64,000 nt of DNA from Sphingomonas sp. PP-F2F-G114-C0414 (lineage in GTDB: Bacteria; Pseudomonadota; Alphaproteobacteria; Sphingomonadales; Sphingomonadaceae): contig NZ_RCWT01000013.1 of NCBI RefSeq assembly GCF_003688595.1, positions 124,001 through 188,000 of the forward strand, in the 5' to 3' direction. Under the pieces are notes generated by a model. That model searched no databases. It was not told the origin of the DNA and saw only the letters and a program-made list of their open reading frames with translations. Positions 55,028 to 63,881 of this stretch are shown piece by piece (the stretch's first letter is position 1; each line of letters begins with the position of its first letter). The position numbers were made by a program, and so were the translations under genes.

Positions 55028-56797
55028 ATGGCACTCGACCCCCTTCCCGATCTCCAGCGCATCTTTGGTTTTCCCGATTTCCGCGGCGTGCAGCGCGATG
55101 TCGTCGACCGGGTGCTCGCGGGGCAGCGGACGCTCGCCGTCATGCCGACCGGGGCGGGCAAGTCGCTGTGCTACCAGTTGCCGGCGACGATGCTGGAGGG
55201 GACGTGCGTGGTCGTGTCGCCGCTGATCGCGTTGATGCATGACCAGTTGCGGGCGGCGACTGCTGTCGGGATCAAGGCGGCGACGCTGACGAGCGTCGAT
55301 ACCAATCGCGAGGAGACGATCGCGCGGTTCCGCGCGGGCGATCTGGATCTGCTGTACGTCGCGCCCGAGCGCGCTTCTAACGAAAGCTTCCGCAACCTGC
55401 TCAGCCAGGCCAAGCTGTCGCTCTTTGCGATCGACGAGGCGCATTGCGTCAGTGAATGGGGGCATGACTTCCGGCCGGACTATCGGTTGCTGCGGCCTTT
55501 GCTCGATAGCTTTCCGGATGTGCCGCGGCTCGCGCTGACTGCGACTGCGGATGCCCATACGCGGGCGGATATTCTCGAGCAGCTGGGGATCTCGCAAGAA
55601 GGGCTGATCGTCTCGGGGTTCGACCGGCCGAACATCCGCTATGCGATTTCGGGGCGCGACAACGTCAACCGGCAGATCGCGGATATCCTGGAGAAGATCC
55701 CGGGGCCGGGGATCGTCTACGCCCAGACGCGCGCGGCGACCGAGAAGCTGGCGGAGGCGCTGGGTCGGAGCGGGCGGCCGACGCGGGCGTATCATGCGGG
55801 GCTCGACCCGCAGGTGCGCGCCAAGAACCAGGCGGATTTCGTCGCGAGCGAGGACATGGTGATCTGCGCCACGGTCGCGTTCGGGATGGGGATCGACAAG
55901 CCCGACGTGCGGTTCGTGTGCCATGCCGGGCTGCCGAAGTCGATCGAGGCCTATTATCAGGAAACCGGGCGTGCGGGGCGTGATGGCGACCCGGCGATCA
56001 CGCATCTGTTCTGGGGTGCGGAGGATTTCGCGCGCGCGCGGCAGCGGATCGGCGAGGTGGAGCCCGAGCGGCAGGCGGGCGAGCGGCAGCGGCTGACGGC
56101 GATGGGCGGACTGGTCGAGACGGCCGGGTGTCGGCGGCGGATCCTGCTCAAGCATTTCGGCGAGGAGCGGCTCGAGGATTGCGGGAATTGCGACAATTGC
56201 CTTGGTAACGTCGATGCGGTGGATGCGACCGAGACGGCGCGGAAATTCCTGTCGGCGGTGTTTCGGACCGGGCAGATGTTTGGCGTGGGGTATATCGAGG
56301 GCATCCTGACGGGGGTGTCGTCGGAGCGGAGCCTGATGAACGGGCACGAGGCGCTATCGGTGTACGGGATCGTCGATGGCGACGAGGTGGCGTTGCTGAA
56401 GCCCGTGTCGCGGGCGCTGATGCTGAAGGATGCGCTGCGCACCAATCCGCATGGCGGGCTGGAGTTCGGGCCGGCGGCTAAGGCTATCCTCAAGGGCGAG
56501 GCGGCGGTGTCGATCGTCGTGCCGCCGAAGCGTGAGCGGCGGCGCAAGGGGGCGGTTGGCGCTGTGCCGAACCCGGTCGACGATCCGCTGTTCGAGGCGC
56601 TGCGCGTGCGGCGGCGCGATCTGGCGAAGGAAGCGGGCGTTCCACCGTATGTGATCTTCCACGATTCGGTGTTGCGTGACATTGCGCGACAGCGGCCTGC
56701 GTCGCGGGCCGAGCTGAGCCTGCTTTCAGGCATTGGCGCGCGGAAACTCGACGCCTATGGGGATGCCTTCCTCCAGGTGATCCGCGAGTCCGCATGA
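55028..56797 (+). CDS. recQ: ATP-dependent DNA helicase RecQ
   Basis: A 589-residue 3'-5' DNA helicase for recombination and repair. It has motif I AVMPTGAGKSLCYQLPA, motif II FAIDEAHCVSEWGHDFRPDY, motif III ALTATADAHT, motif VI YQETGRAGRDG, the zinc-binding region CRRRILLKHFGE and CGNCDNCLG, then the RQC region and a C-terminal HRDC domain (DDPLFEALRVRRRDLAKEAG to LLSGIGARKLDAYG). The order matches typical bacterial RecQ. Its stop overlaps the next start (ATGA), so it leads a three-gene operon. Confidence 0.97.
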   Translation: MALDPLPDLQRIFGFPDFRGVQRDVVDRVLAGQRTLAVMPTGAGKSLCYQLPATMLEGTCVVVSPLIALMHDQLRAATAVGIKAATLTSVDTNREETIARFRAGDLDLLYVAPERASNESFRNLLSQAKLSLFAIDEAHCVSEWGHDFRPDYRLLRPLLDSFPDVPRLALTATADAHTRADILEQLGISQEGLIVSGFDRPNIRYAISGRDNVNRQIADILEKIPGPGIVYAQTRAATEKLAEALGRSGRPTRAYHAGLDPQVRAKNQADFVASEDMVICATVAFGMGIDKPDVRFVCHAGLPKSIEAYYQETGRAGRDGDPAITHLFWGAEDFARARQRIGEVEPERQAGERQRLTAMGGLVETAGCRRRILLKHFGEERLEDCGNCDNCLGNVDAVDATETARKFLSAVFRTGQMFGVGYIEGILTGVSSERSLMNGHEALSVYGIVDGDEVALLKPVSRALMLKDALRTNPHGGLEFGPAAKAILKGEAAVSIVVPPKRERRRKGAVGAVPNPVDDPLFEALRVRRRDLAKEAGVPPYVIFHDSVLRDIARQRPASRAELSLLSGIGARKLDAYGDAFLQVIRESA

Positions 56798-57222
56798 TAC
56801 GGCACATCAACGAAAGTATTTCGGTCGCGCCGCAGATCGCGGTCGAGCAGGTCGCGGAGATCGCCGCGGCGGGGTTCAAGACGATCGTCAATAATCGGCC
56901 GGACGACGAGGATGCGGGGCAGCCTTCGGGCGACGCGATCCGCGCGGCGGCGGAGGCGGCCGGGCTGAAGTACGTCTCGATTCCGGTGACGCATGCGGGG
57001 TTCTCGCATCCGCAGATCGACGCGATGACGCAGGCGCTGACGGACTCGGACGGGCCGGTGCTGGCCTATTGCCGGTCGGGGACGCGGAGCTGCAATTTGT
57101 GGGCGCTCGCGGCGGCGAAGGCGGGGCGCAACCCTAACCTGCTGCTCGCGCAGGCCGAGGACGCCGGGTATGACCTGCGCGGGATCCGACCGATGCTGGA
57201 CGCGCTCGCAGGGCCGCGATGA
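56794..57222 (+). CDS. BLH-type beta-lactamase hydrolase-like phosphatase (TIGR01244)
   Basis: A 142-residue protein of the TIGR01244/BLH group, related to dual-specificity phosphatases. It has ISVAPQIAVEQVAEIAAAGF, VNNRPDDEDAGQPSG, VSIPVTHAGF and the active-site loop AYCRSGTRS (C-x5-R). BLH domains are often fused to sulfur dioxygenases; here the domain is alone. ATG 56794 overlaps the recQ stop. The substrate is unknown. Confidence 0.9.
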   Translation: MIRHINESISVAPQIAVEQVAEIAAAGFKTIVNNRPDDEDAGQPSGDAIRAAAEAAGLKYVSIPVTHAGFSHPQIDAMTQALTDSDGPVLAYCRSGTRSCNLWALAAAKAGRNPNLLLAQAEDAGYDLRGIRPMLDALAGPR

Positions 57223-57650
57223 GCCCGGTTGCGATCGGGCCCTATCTGGTTGGGCCCTATGCGATCGGCGGCTCGGTCGTGGTCGTGCTCGTGATCGTTG
57301 GTCTCGTCGTTGCCTGGGTGATCGTGCGGGCGCGGCGGGTAGTGAAGATCGAGACGCCGGAAGAGGCGGCGGACGCCGCACAGGCGCAGTTGCACGGGTT
57401 CGCGGTGGCGGGAGCCGTCGTCGGCGCGGATGGCCAGGGTGCGCTGGCGGTGGCGGACGATGGGCGCGTCGCGGCGGTGAAGCGGGTCGGCAAGCGGCTC
57501 GCGGTGCGCGAGGTCGCGTGGCGGACGGTGCGCGCTACGCACGAGGGGATTTTGGTCGAGACCGGCGACAAGATGCTCGGCGCGGTGATGTTGTCGCGGG
57601 TCGATGTGCTCGATATCCGACGGTTGGCGCCGAAGGGCGTGCGGGTTTAG
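57219..57650 (+). CDS. Hypothetical single-pass membrane protein
   Basis: A 143-residue protein. An N-terminal glycine/proline head (VAIGPYLVGPYAIGGS) leads into one transmembrane helix VVVVLVIVGLVVAWVIV, followed by a basic stop-transfer RARRVVK and a soluble beta-rich domain (LHGFAVAGAVVGADGQGALA, VGKRLAVREVAWRTVRAT). I do not recognise the domain. It overlaps the BLH gene as ATGA and is the third gene of the recQ operon. Confidence 0.8.
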   Translation: MSPVAIGPYLVGPYAIGGSVVVVLVIVGLVVAWVIVRARRVVKIETPEEAADAAQAQLHGFAVAGAVVGADGQGALAVADDGRVAAVKRVGKRLAVREVAWRTVRATHEGILVETGDKMLGAVMLSRVDVLDIRRLAPKGVRV

Positions 57651-57713
57651 GCGGGGACTTTTGCTGGGGTCGCGGTTTACGCGCTCCGCACGTCTCTCGC
57701 CTCGCTCCCCCTC

Positions 57714-57851
57714 CCCGTTCGTCCTGCGTAGCTGCTGAGCTTGTCGAAGCGGCGTATCGAAGGACAGGTTGGCACACGGAAATCATGCTTCGATACGCGC
57801 CCTCGATACGCTCCTGACGGAGCTACTCGGTCGCTACTCAGCACGAACGGG
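57714..57851. repeat. Family C palindromic repeat
   Basis: CCCGTTCGTCCTGCGTAG and CTACTCAGCACGAACGGG ends with CGTATCGAAGGAC / GCTTCGATACG arms. First of four repeats of families C, A, G and B in the 57.65-58.38 kb gap. Confidence 0.88.
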
Positions 57852-57920
57852 TTGGGGTGTTTGCGCTGAGGAAATCACCTCGAGGCAATATTCCTTAAGG
57901 ACGATCGCCTGGCGGAAACA

Positions 57921-58024
57921 CCGCCCCGGCGGAGGCCGGGGTCCAGTTGGGCAACGGTGCTAATGACGGTTGCCCTTCGTTACCAAGACCTTTCCAACTG
58001 GGCCCCGGCCTTCGCCGGGGTGGT
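57921..58024. repeat. Family A paired palindrome
   Basis: CCGCCCCGGCGGAGGCCGG and CCCCGGCCTTCGCCGGGGTG in inverted orientation. Confidence 0.9.
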
Positions 58025-58076
58025 ACCTGCGCTTAGGACTTAAGTGCCGATCGATGCCGAGGGTAGCATTTGTCGG

Positions 58077-58184
58077 CTCCCCTTCCGCTCGCGGGAGGGG
58101 TTGGGGGAGGGGTTAGCCTCATGGGCCGGACGCCGGTACGTACGTCGCCCCCTCCCCTAACCCCTCCCGTAAGCGGGAGGGGGA
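58077..58184. repeat. Family G variant paired palindrome
   Basis: CTCCCCTTCCGCTCGCGGGA plus GGGGTTGGGGGAGGGG, mirrored by CCCCTCCCCTAACCCC plus TCCCGTAAGCGGGAGGGGGA. Confidence 0.85.
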
Positions 58185-58206
58185 TTTAACCGTCGCTTTG
58201 CTTGGC

Positions 58207-58233
58207 CCTGGGCTCCCGCGTTCGCGGGAGAAC
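58207..58233. repeat. Family B single hairpin
   Basis: CCTGGGCTCCCGCGTTCGCG with GGGAGAACA; half of the family B unit. Confidence 0.75.
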
Positions 58234-58288
58234 ATAGTAGGTGCGCTCCCCCGTTAAACTCGATCGAAGTACCACTTCGATCGAAACC

Positions 58289-58323
58289 AAAAAAATGGCC
58301 CGGTGTGTTGCCACACCGAGCCA
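58289..58323 (-). terminator. Intrinsic terminator of glnK-amtB
   Basis: On the minus strand a stem GGCTCGGTGTG / CACACCGGGCC with loop GCAA is followed by ATTTTTTT, about 60 bases past the amtB stop. Confidence 0.9.
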
Positions 58324-58382
58324 AGGTTGTCCGCAGGAGGAACGTCGTGGGTGCGGGCTCGGTCGGCCCGCTACCGAACTGC

Positions 58383-59741
58383 TTAATCGTAGGCGCGTTC
58401 GCCGTGCTCGCCGAGATCGAGGCCTTCGCGCTCGACTTCCTCGGAGACCCGCAAGCCGGTCATCGCCTTGGCGATGTAGATCGCGATCACGGTGCCGATC
58501 GCCGCCCAGACGATGGTTGTGGCGACCGCCGCTACCTGAACGAAGAGCTGGTGGCCCATGTCGAAATCGGGCTTGCCGGGGCCGCCGAACGCGGGGGCGT
58601 AGACGATGCCGGTGCCGATCGCGCCGATCATGCCGCCGATGCCGTGGATGCCGAACGCGTCGAGCGCATCGTCATAACCGAGCTTCGGCTTCAAGACCGT
58701 CACCGCGTAATAGCAGATCACCGAAGCGACCGCGCCGAGGATGATCGCGCCGAACGGGCCCGAGTTGCCGGCCGCCGGCGTGACCGCGACGAGGCCGGCG
58801 ATGATGCCCGAGCAGAAGCCGAGCGCCGAACCCTTGTGGCCATTGACGCGCTCGATCAGCATCCAGGCGAGGCCCGCCGAGGCGGTGGCGACGAAGGTGT
58901 TGAGCATCGCGAGCCCGGCCGAGCCGTTGGCCTCGAGCGCCGAGCCGGCGTTGAAGCCGAACCAGCCGACCCAGAGCAGCCCGGTGCCGATCCCGGTCAT
59001 CGTCAGCGAATGCGGCGCCATGCGATCGGTGGGATAGCCGATCCGCTTGCCGAGGATCAGCGCGGCGACCAGCGCCGAGACACCGGCGTTGATGTGGACG
59101 ACGGTGCCGCCGGCGAAATCGAGTGCGCCCATCTTGAAGAACTTGCCGCCCGATGCCCACACCATGTGCGCGACCGGGAAATACACGATCGTCAGCCAGA
59201 CCGCGGCGAAGACCATGACCGCCGAGAACTTCATCCGCTCGACGACCGAGCCGAGCACGAGCGCGACGGTGATCGCGGCGAACGTCATCTGGAAGCAGAT
59301 GAAGACATATTCGGGGATCGCGACGCCCGCGGTGAAGGTAGCCGCGGTCGAGTCGGGCGTGATGCCGCGGAGCAGCGCCTTGCCGAAGCCCGAGATATAC
59401 TCGCCGCCGCCGTCGCCGAACGCCATCGTGTAGCCGTACATGACCCACAACAGCATCGCGAGACACGCGACCGCGCCGATCTGCGTCATCGTCGACAGCA
59501 TGTTCTTCGACCGGGTGAGACCGCCGTAGAACAGCGCGAGGCCGGGGACGATCATCATCAACACCAGCAGCGTCGACGTCATCATCCAGGCGGTGTCGCC
59601 CTTGTTCACCGTCGCCACCACGGGCGCGACGACCGGGGCTACGGGTGCCGCGACGTCCTGCGCCCAGGCGGGTGCGGCGGCGATCATCGCCGCGCCGAAC
59701 CCCAGAGCCGCGACGGCGACCTTCTTCAAATCATGCTTCAT
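58383..59741 (-). CDS. amtB: Ammonium transporter
   Basis: A 452-residue ammonium channel with a cleaved N-terminal signal (VAVAALGFGAAMIAAAPAWA) and about 11 helices. Family signatures are GLALFYGGLTRSKNMLST, DFAGGTVVHINAGVSALVAA (the D-F-A-G-x-x-V-H-x-x-x-G twin-histidine region), LLWVGWFGFNAGSAL and DAFGIHGIGGMIGAIGTG with the second histidine. ATG 59741 follows GGGGGGA. It is cotranscribed with glnK, whose product gates it, and a terminator follows. Confidence 0.97.
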   Translation of the reverse strand: MKHDLKKVAVAALGFGAAMIAAAPAWAQDVAAPVAPVVAPVVATVNKGDTAWMMTSTLLVLMMIVPGLALFYGGLTRSKNMLSTMTQIGAVACLAMLLWVMYGYTMAFGDGGGEYISGFGKALLRGITPDSTAATFTAGVAIPEYVFICFQMTFAAITVALVLGSVVERMKFSAVMVFAAVWLTIVYFPVAHMVWASGGKFFKMGALDFAGGTVVHINAGVSALVAALILGKRIGYPTDRMAPHSLTMTGIGTGLLWVGWFGFNAGSALEANGSAGLAMLNTFVATASAGLAWMLIERVNGHKGSALGFCSGIIAGLVAVTPAAGNSGPFGAIILGAVASVICYYAVTVLKPKLGYDDALDAFGIHGIGGMIGAIGTGIVYAPAFGGPGKPDFDMGHQLFVQVAAVATTIVWAAIGTVIAIYIAKAMTGLRVSEEVEREGLDLGEHGERAYD

Positions 59742-59752
59742 CTCGTCCCCCC

Positions 59753-60091
59753 TCAGAGCGCTGAATCGTCGGTCTCGCCGGTGCGGATGCGCACCGCTTG
59801 CCCCACGTCGAGCACGAAGATCTTGCCGTCGCCGATCGCGCCGGTGTTCGCCGACGCCTGGATCGCCTCGACCACGCGGTCGGACAGGCTGGCGGCGCAG
59901 ACCACCTCGATCTTGATCTTCGGCACCATGTTGGTGCTGTACTCGGCCCCGCGATAGATCTCGGTCTGGCCCTTCTGACGGCCGAACCCCTTGACCTCGG
60001 TGACCGTCATGCCCGCCACGCCGATCGTGGTGAGCGCTTCGCGCACCTCGTCGAGCTTGAACGGCTTGATGATGGCAATGACGAGTTTCAT
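59753..60091 (-). CDS. glnK: P-II nitrogen regulatory protein
   Basis: A 112-residue trimeric sensor of 2-oxoglutarate, ATP/ADP and uridylylation state that blocks AmtB when nitrogen is plentiful. Sequence: [40 protein letters not shown], the T-loop EYSTNMVPK with the uridylylatable Tyr51, and [20 protein letters not shown]. The T-loop sequence differs from the common EYVVDFLPK, as in the alphaproteobacterial GlnK group. A sigma-54 promoter lies 33 bases upstream. AmtB begins 11 nt after the glnK stop. Confidence 0.97.
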   Translation of the reverse strand: MKLVIAIIKPFKLDEVREALTTIGVAGMTVTEVKGFGRQKGQTEIYRGAEYSTNMVPKIKIEVVCAASLSDRVVEAIQASANTGAIGDGKIFVLDVGQAVRIRTGETDDSAL

Positions 60092-60123
60092 CGCGCCCCT
60101 TCCCCTTGTTACGGGAGGTGCCT

Positions 60124-60139
60124 CGCAATGTGCGTGCCA
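60124..60139 (-). promoter_or_regulatory. Sigma-54 promoter of glnK-amtB
   Basis: On the minus strand TGGCACGCACATTGCG matches the -24/-12 consensus (TGGCACG, four bases, TTGC). The expected transcription start is near 60113, leaving a short leader that holds AAGGGGAAGGGG before the glnK ATG. NtrC control is expected from the family; no NtrC site was identified here. Confidence 0.9.
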
Positions 60140-60252
60140 GTTGGGGCGTGGAGGGGTGGGGTGGGCTCGGTGGGCGAGCAGACGTGAATTTGCGGTTAAA
60201 ACTTGTGCAGTGCGGTACGGGTGCCTGTTTTATGGGCAACCTTGCCGGGCAC

Positions 60253-60335
60253 TCTGTTCTCCCGCGAAAGCGGGAGCCCATGGTCACGAACGATGCCGTT
60301 TGTGGTCCTGGGCCCCCGCTTTCGCGGGGGAACAG
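60253..60335. repeat. Family B paired palindrome
   Basis: CTGTTCTCCCGCGAAAGCGG and CCGCTTTCGCGGGGGAACAG in inverted orientation between glnK's promoter region and the purH end. Confidence 0.9.
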
Positions 60336-60364
60336 TTAGCGCGAGCGATCCGAGCGTGTCGAAC

Positions 60365-61939
60365 TCAGTGGCGGAAGTGGCGCATGCCGGTGAAGACCAT
60401 CGCGAGGCCGGCTTCGTCCGCGGCGGCGATGACGTCGGCGTCGCGGATCGAGCCGCCGGGCTGGATCACCGCGGTTGCGCCGGCCTCTACCGCCGCGAGC
60501 AGGCCGTCGGCGAAGGGGAAGAACGCATCCGACGCGACCGCCGAGCCGATCGTGCGCGGGGTCGACCAGCCGGCCTTCTCCGCCGCGTCCTTCGCCTTCC
60601 ATGCGGCGATGCGTGCGGATTCGAGGCGGTTCATCTGGCCGGCGCCGATGCCCGCGGTGCTGCCGTCCTTGGCGTAGACGATCGCGTTGGACTTGGTGTG
60701 CTTGGCGACCGTCCAGGCGAAGCGGCAGTCGAGGAGTTCCTGCGGCGTCGGCTGGCGCTTGGTGACGACCTTCAACTCGCCGGGCGTGCCGTTGTCGCGG
60801 CCCTGGACGAGCCAGCCGCCGGCAATCGACTTTGCCGTCAAGCCAAGGCGGGCGGGATCGGGGAGGGCGCCGGTAAGCAGCAGGCGGAGGTTCTTCTTGG
60901 CGGCGAACAGCGCGATCGCCTCCTCGTCGGCATCCGGCGCGACGACGACTTCGGTGAAGATCCCGGTGATGGCGCGCGCGGTCTCGGCGTCGAGCGTGCG
61001 GTTCACGGCGATGATGCCGCCGAATGCTGACACCGTGTCGCAGGCGAACGCCGCGGCGTACGCTTCGGCGAGGGTGGCGCCGGTGGCGACGCCGCAGGGG
61101 TTGGCGTGCTTGACGATCACCACCGAGGGCTCAGCATCGCGGAATTCGGCGATCAGTTCGAGCGCGGCGTCGGCGTCGTTGAGGTTGTTGTAGCTGAGCG
61201 CCTTGCCCTGGAGCTGGCGCGCCTGGCCGATGCCGCGGACCGAGCCTGTCGCCGTGTAGAAAGCGGCGGACTGGTGCGGGTTCTCGCCGTAGCGCAAGCT
61301 GTCGCCGCGTTTGAGCGTGATCGGCAGCGTGGCGGGGAATTCCTCGGCCTGATCTACCGTGCCGAACCAGGTCGCGATCGCCGAGTCGTAGGCTGCGGTG
61401 GTGGCGAAGGCTTTCGCGGCGAGTGTCTTGCGGTCTTCGAGCGTGGTCGTGCCGCCGGAAACGAGCGCATAGTCGGCGGGGTCGGTGACGATCGCGACAT
61501 AGGCGTGGTTCTTGGCGGCCGAGCGCACCATGCTGGGGCCGCCGATGTCGATGTTCTCGATCACGGTGTCGCGGTCTGCCCCTTTTGCGACCGTAGCCTC
61601 GAACGGGTACAGGTTGACGATGACGAGGTCGATCGCGCCGATCTTGTGCTCGGCCATCGAGGCGGCGTGGCCGGCGTCGTCGCGGACCGCGAGCAGCCCG
61701 CCATGGACCATCGGGTGGAGCGTCTTGACGCGACCGTCCATCATTTCGGGGAAGCTGGTGAGTTCGCTGACGTCACGCACCGTGAGGCCGGCGGCGCGGA
61801 GCGCGGTGGCGGTGCCGCCGGTGGAGACGAGTTCGACGCCGTGGCTCGCCAGCGCCTTGCCGAGATCGACGATCCCGGTCTTGTCGGAGACGGACAGGAG
61901 CGCGCGCCGAATGGGGAGGGTGTTCGGGATGCTGGTCAT
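60365..61939 (-). CDS. purH: Bifunctional AICAR formyltransferase/IMP cyclohydrolase
   Basis: Last two steps of IMP synthesis. The 524-residue protein has the IMP cyclohydrolase domain ([60 protein letters not shown]) and the AICAR transformylase domain ([71 protein letters not shown]). It lies downstream of the heparinase-like gene, from which a family G repeat separates it. ATG 61939. Confidence 0.98.
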   Translation of the reverse strand: MTSIPNTLPIRRALLSVSDKTGIVDLGKALASHGVELVSTGGTATALRAAGLTVRDVSELTSFPEMMDGRVKTLHPMVHGGLLAVRDDAGHAASMAEHKIGAIDLVIVNLYPFEATVAKGADRDTVIENIDIGGPSMVRSAAKNHAYVAIVTDPADYALVSGGTTTLEDRKTLAAKAFATTAAYDSAIATWFGTVDQAEEFPATLPITLKRGDSLRYGENPHQSAAFYTATGSVRGIGQARQLQGKALSYNNLNDADAALELIAEFRDAEPSVVIVKHANPCGVATGATLAEAYAAAFACDTVSAFGGIIAVNRTLDAETARAITGIFTEVVVAPDADEEAIALFAAKKNLRLLLTGALPDPARLGLTAKSIAGGWLVQGRDNGTPGELKVVTKRQPTPQELLDCRFAWTVAKHTKSNAIVYAKDGSTAGIGAGQMNRLESARIAAWKAKDAAEKAGWSTPRTIGSAVASDAFFPFADGLLAAVEAGATAVIQPGGSIRDADVIAAADEAGLAMVFTGMRHFRH

Positions 61940-62027
61940 GAGGGTCTTTCGTCGGGGGTCGCCGTGCGGCGGTGCCTTAGCGTTGGTTGACGTTGGGGAA
62001 TAGGGGGGCGTGCGGGTGGGAACGCTG

Positions 62028-62139
62028 CTCCCCTCCCTGAAAGGGAGGGGTTGGGGGTGGGTAGGCCCGCTCGAGCCGCGACTGTCCGGACACATGGAAC
62101 CCGACCCACCCCCGGCCCCTCCCTTTCAGGGAGGGGGGA
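62028..62139. repeat. Family G paired palindrome
   Basis: CTCCCCTCCCTGAAAGGG plus GGGTTGGGGGTGGGTAGG, mirrored by CCGACCCACCCCCGG plus CCTCCCTTTCAGGGAGGGG; between the heparinase-like gene and purH. Confidence 0.9.
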
Positions 62140-62144
62140 AGAAC

Positions 62145-63881
62145 TCAGGCCTTCTTCAGCGCCCAGCTTACGCTTGCGCCCCCGGCTGCCGCTTCGCCGG
62201 TGATCATCAGTTGCTGCGTCGCGACCGGGCGACCGTCGGCGTCGATCCAGACGCTGTCCTCGACCACCAGCGCGCCGCCGCGGCATCGGAACTGCCACAA
62301 GGGCCCGCCCGGCAAGCGGAGGATCGCGCCGAGGCCGTCCGCTGTGGGGGAGACCTGCACGCCTTCGCCGAGGTGGAAGCGGATCGCGAACAGCGACAAG
62401 CCGGCCCGTCGCTTGCGGCCCTGCGGCAACAGCGCGTCCTCGCCGCGGAGTTCCCGGCCGTCGCCGGTGAGCATCAGCTGGCGGCGGTGGAGGAAGCCCC
62501 AGCGGCGGACGTAACCGTCGTGGCTCGCCTCGATCCGGCTGGCGGCGTCCGATTCCTGCCGGCTGAGCTCGACTTCGCCGACGCCGCGGCCGAGCGTGCC
62601 GTCGGCGAGGATCGCGGTCGAGTTGCTGTCCGCGATCGTCAGCGTCGAGTGGGCGGCAGTCGAGCGCAGGCCTTCGACCATCGCGGGCGGGAGTTGCGCG
62701 ATGCCCGCGCGTGCGCCGCCGCAATTGACGACGATCCGCGCCGGGCCGTCCGAGAATTCGAACGCTAGCGTCGACGCGCAACCGCCTTCGACGAGGCGCG
62801 CGATCGGCGGCGGGGCGGCGTCGACGATCAGCACCGCGGTGCCGGCGGCGAGTCGCTGATAGCCCCAGTCGCGCGCCTGGCGCAGCGGGCGGGTGCGGAC
62901 ACCGCTGGCCTCGATGACCGCGGCGACCTGCGTTTCGCTGGCGGGGCCACCGCCCTGCCAGCTCGACAGGCCGCGATCGGCGTGCGCGACACCGAGCAGC
63001 GCCGCGACCATCCGGGTGAGCGTGACCGCGACCGTCTCGGGGAGTTCGGCGCTGCGCGCGGCGTAGCTTTCCTGGAGCAGGGTCAGCAGCTGGATCGAGT
63101 CGAGCAGCATTGCCGGGCTTCGCGACACCGAGCCGCCATCGTCGAACAGGCCCGTGCCGAGCGCGCGGAGAAGGCCGGCTTCACCGAACGCCTGGCGCGG
63201 CTCGCCGCCGGGGATGAGGAGGCCAGCGGCGACGACTCCGCACCACGCGGCGATGCGCGGCGCACCGGCCGGGGCCTTGTCGGCGGTGCGGTCGAGGTGG
63301 AGGGCGCCCTTTGCGAGTGCGTTGAGCACCTTCGAGCGGTAGATCTGGTCGGAGGACGACAGGATCAGCGGCGCGTGCGCGGTCCAGGCGAGGATGCGGC
63401 GGCCCCACATGTCGGGTCGCCACGCGATCCCGCCCTGCGTGTCGGCGTGCGCGGTCAGCCAGAGGCTCATGAGGTATTCGGCGATCGGTGCGCCCCGTGC
63501 GCGGGTCGCAACGGTCGACAGGTCACGCAGCCACGCGAAACTGTGCAAGTATTCGGCGAACGGTTTGGGCAGCGGCTTCGCAAGATCGAGCGTCTCGATG
63601 TCGCGCGCTTCGCCGCGGAACGATAGGACGCCCTCCAGCAGCATCGTGCCGCGCGCAATGTCGCCGAGGATGGGGTCATCGGGGACCGCGATCAGCTTCA
63701 GCGGATACCGCCCCTTGAGGCGCAGCGTGTGGAGCGGGGTGCGCCACGTCAGGCGGTGGAAGCGCTCAGCCAGGCGATCGGCGAGCGACAGCCCTTTGTC
63801 GCCGCCGAGACGGATCAGGCGGCGGCCTTCGTCGATCCCGTCGGGGGCGGGATCGGTTACAAGATCACGCGGCTCGTTCAC
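62145..63881 (-). CDS. Heparinase II/III-family protein
   Basis: A 578-residue protein of the heparinase II/III-like (polysaccharide lyase) family. The N-terminal alpha-toroid contains AEYLHSFAWLRDLS, LMSLWLTAHAD, and SWQGGGPASETQVAAV; the C-terminal beta-sandwich has RLVEGGCASTLAFEFSDGPA, VVNCGGARAG, AAHSTLTIADSNSTAIL and GRKRRAGLSLFAIRFHL. No signal peptide is seen, so a cytoplasmic role is likely. The start is a GTG at 63881 overlapping the rpe stop (GTGA). The rpe, heparinase-like, purH order recurs in sphingomonads by my recollection, but the substrate is unknown. Confidence 0.88.
   Translation of the reverse strand: MNEPRDLVTDPAPDGIDEGRRLIRLGGDKGLSLADRLAERFHRLTWRTPLHTLRLKGRYPLKLIAVPDDPILGDIARGTMLLEGVLSFRGEARDIETLDLAKPLPKPFAEYLHSFAWLRDLSTVATRARGAPIAEYLMSLWLTAHADTQGGIAWRPDMWGRRILAWTAHAPLILSSSDQIYRSKVLNALAKGALHLDRTADKAPAGAPRIAAWCGVVAAGLLIPGGEPRQAFGEAGLLRALGTGLFDDGGSVSRSPAMLLDSIQLLTLLQESYAARSAELPETVAVTLTRMVAALLGVAHADRGLSSWQGGGPASETQVAAVIEASGVRTRPLRQARDWGYQRLAAGTAVLIVDAAPPPIARLVEGGCASTLAFEFSDGPARIVVNCGGARAGIAQLPPAMVEGLRSTAAHSTLTIADSNSTAILADGTLGRGVGEVELSRQESDAASRIEASHDGYVRRWGFLHRRQLMLTGDGRELRGEDALLPQGRKRRAGLSLFAIRFHLGEGVQVSPTADGLGAILRLPGGPLWQFRCRGGALVVEDSVWIDADGRPVATQQLMITGEAAAGGASVSWALKKA

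Noticed and set aside
58383..60287. A single long minus-strand frame joining amtB with sequence upstream past glnK
   Set aside because: Its first part is out of frame with glnK, whose own frame is unmistakable; amtB starts at 59741 with a signal peptide and a Shine-Dalgarno sequence.
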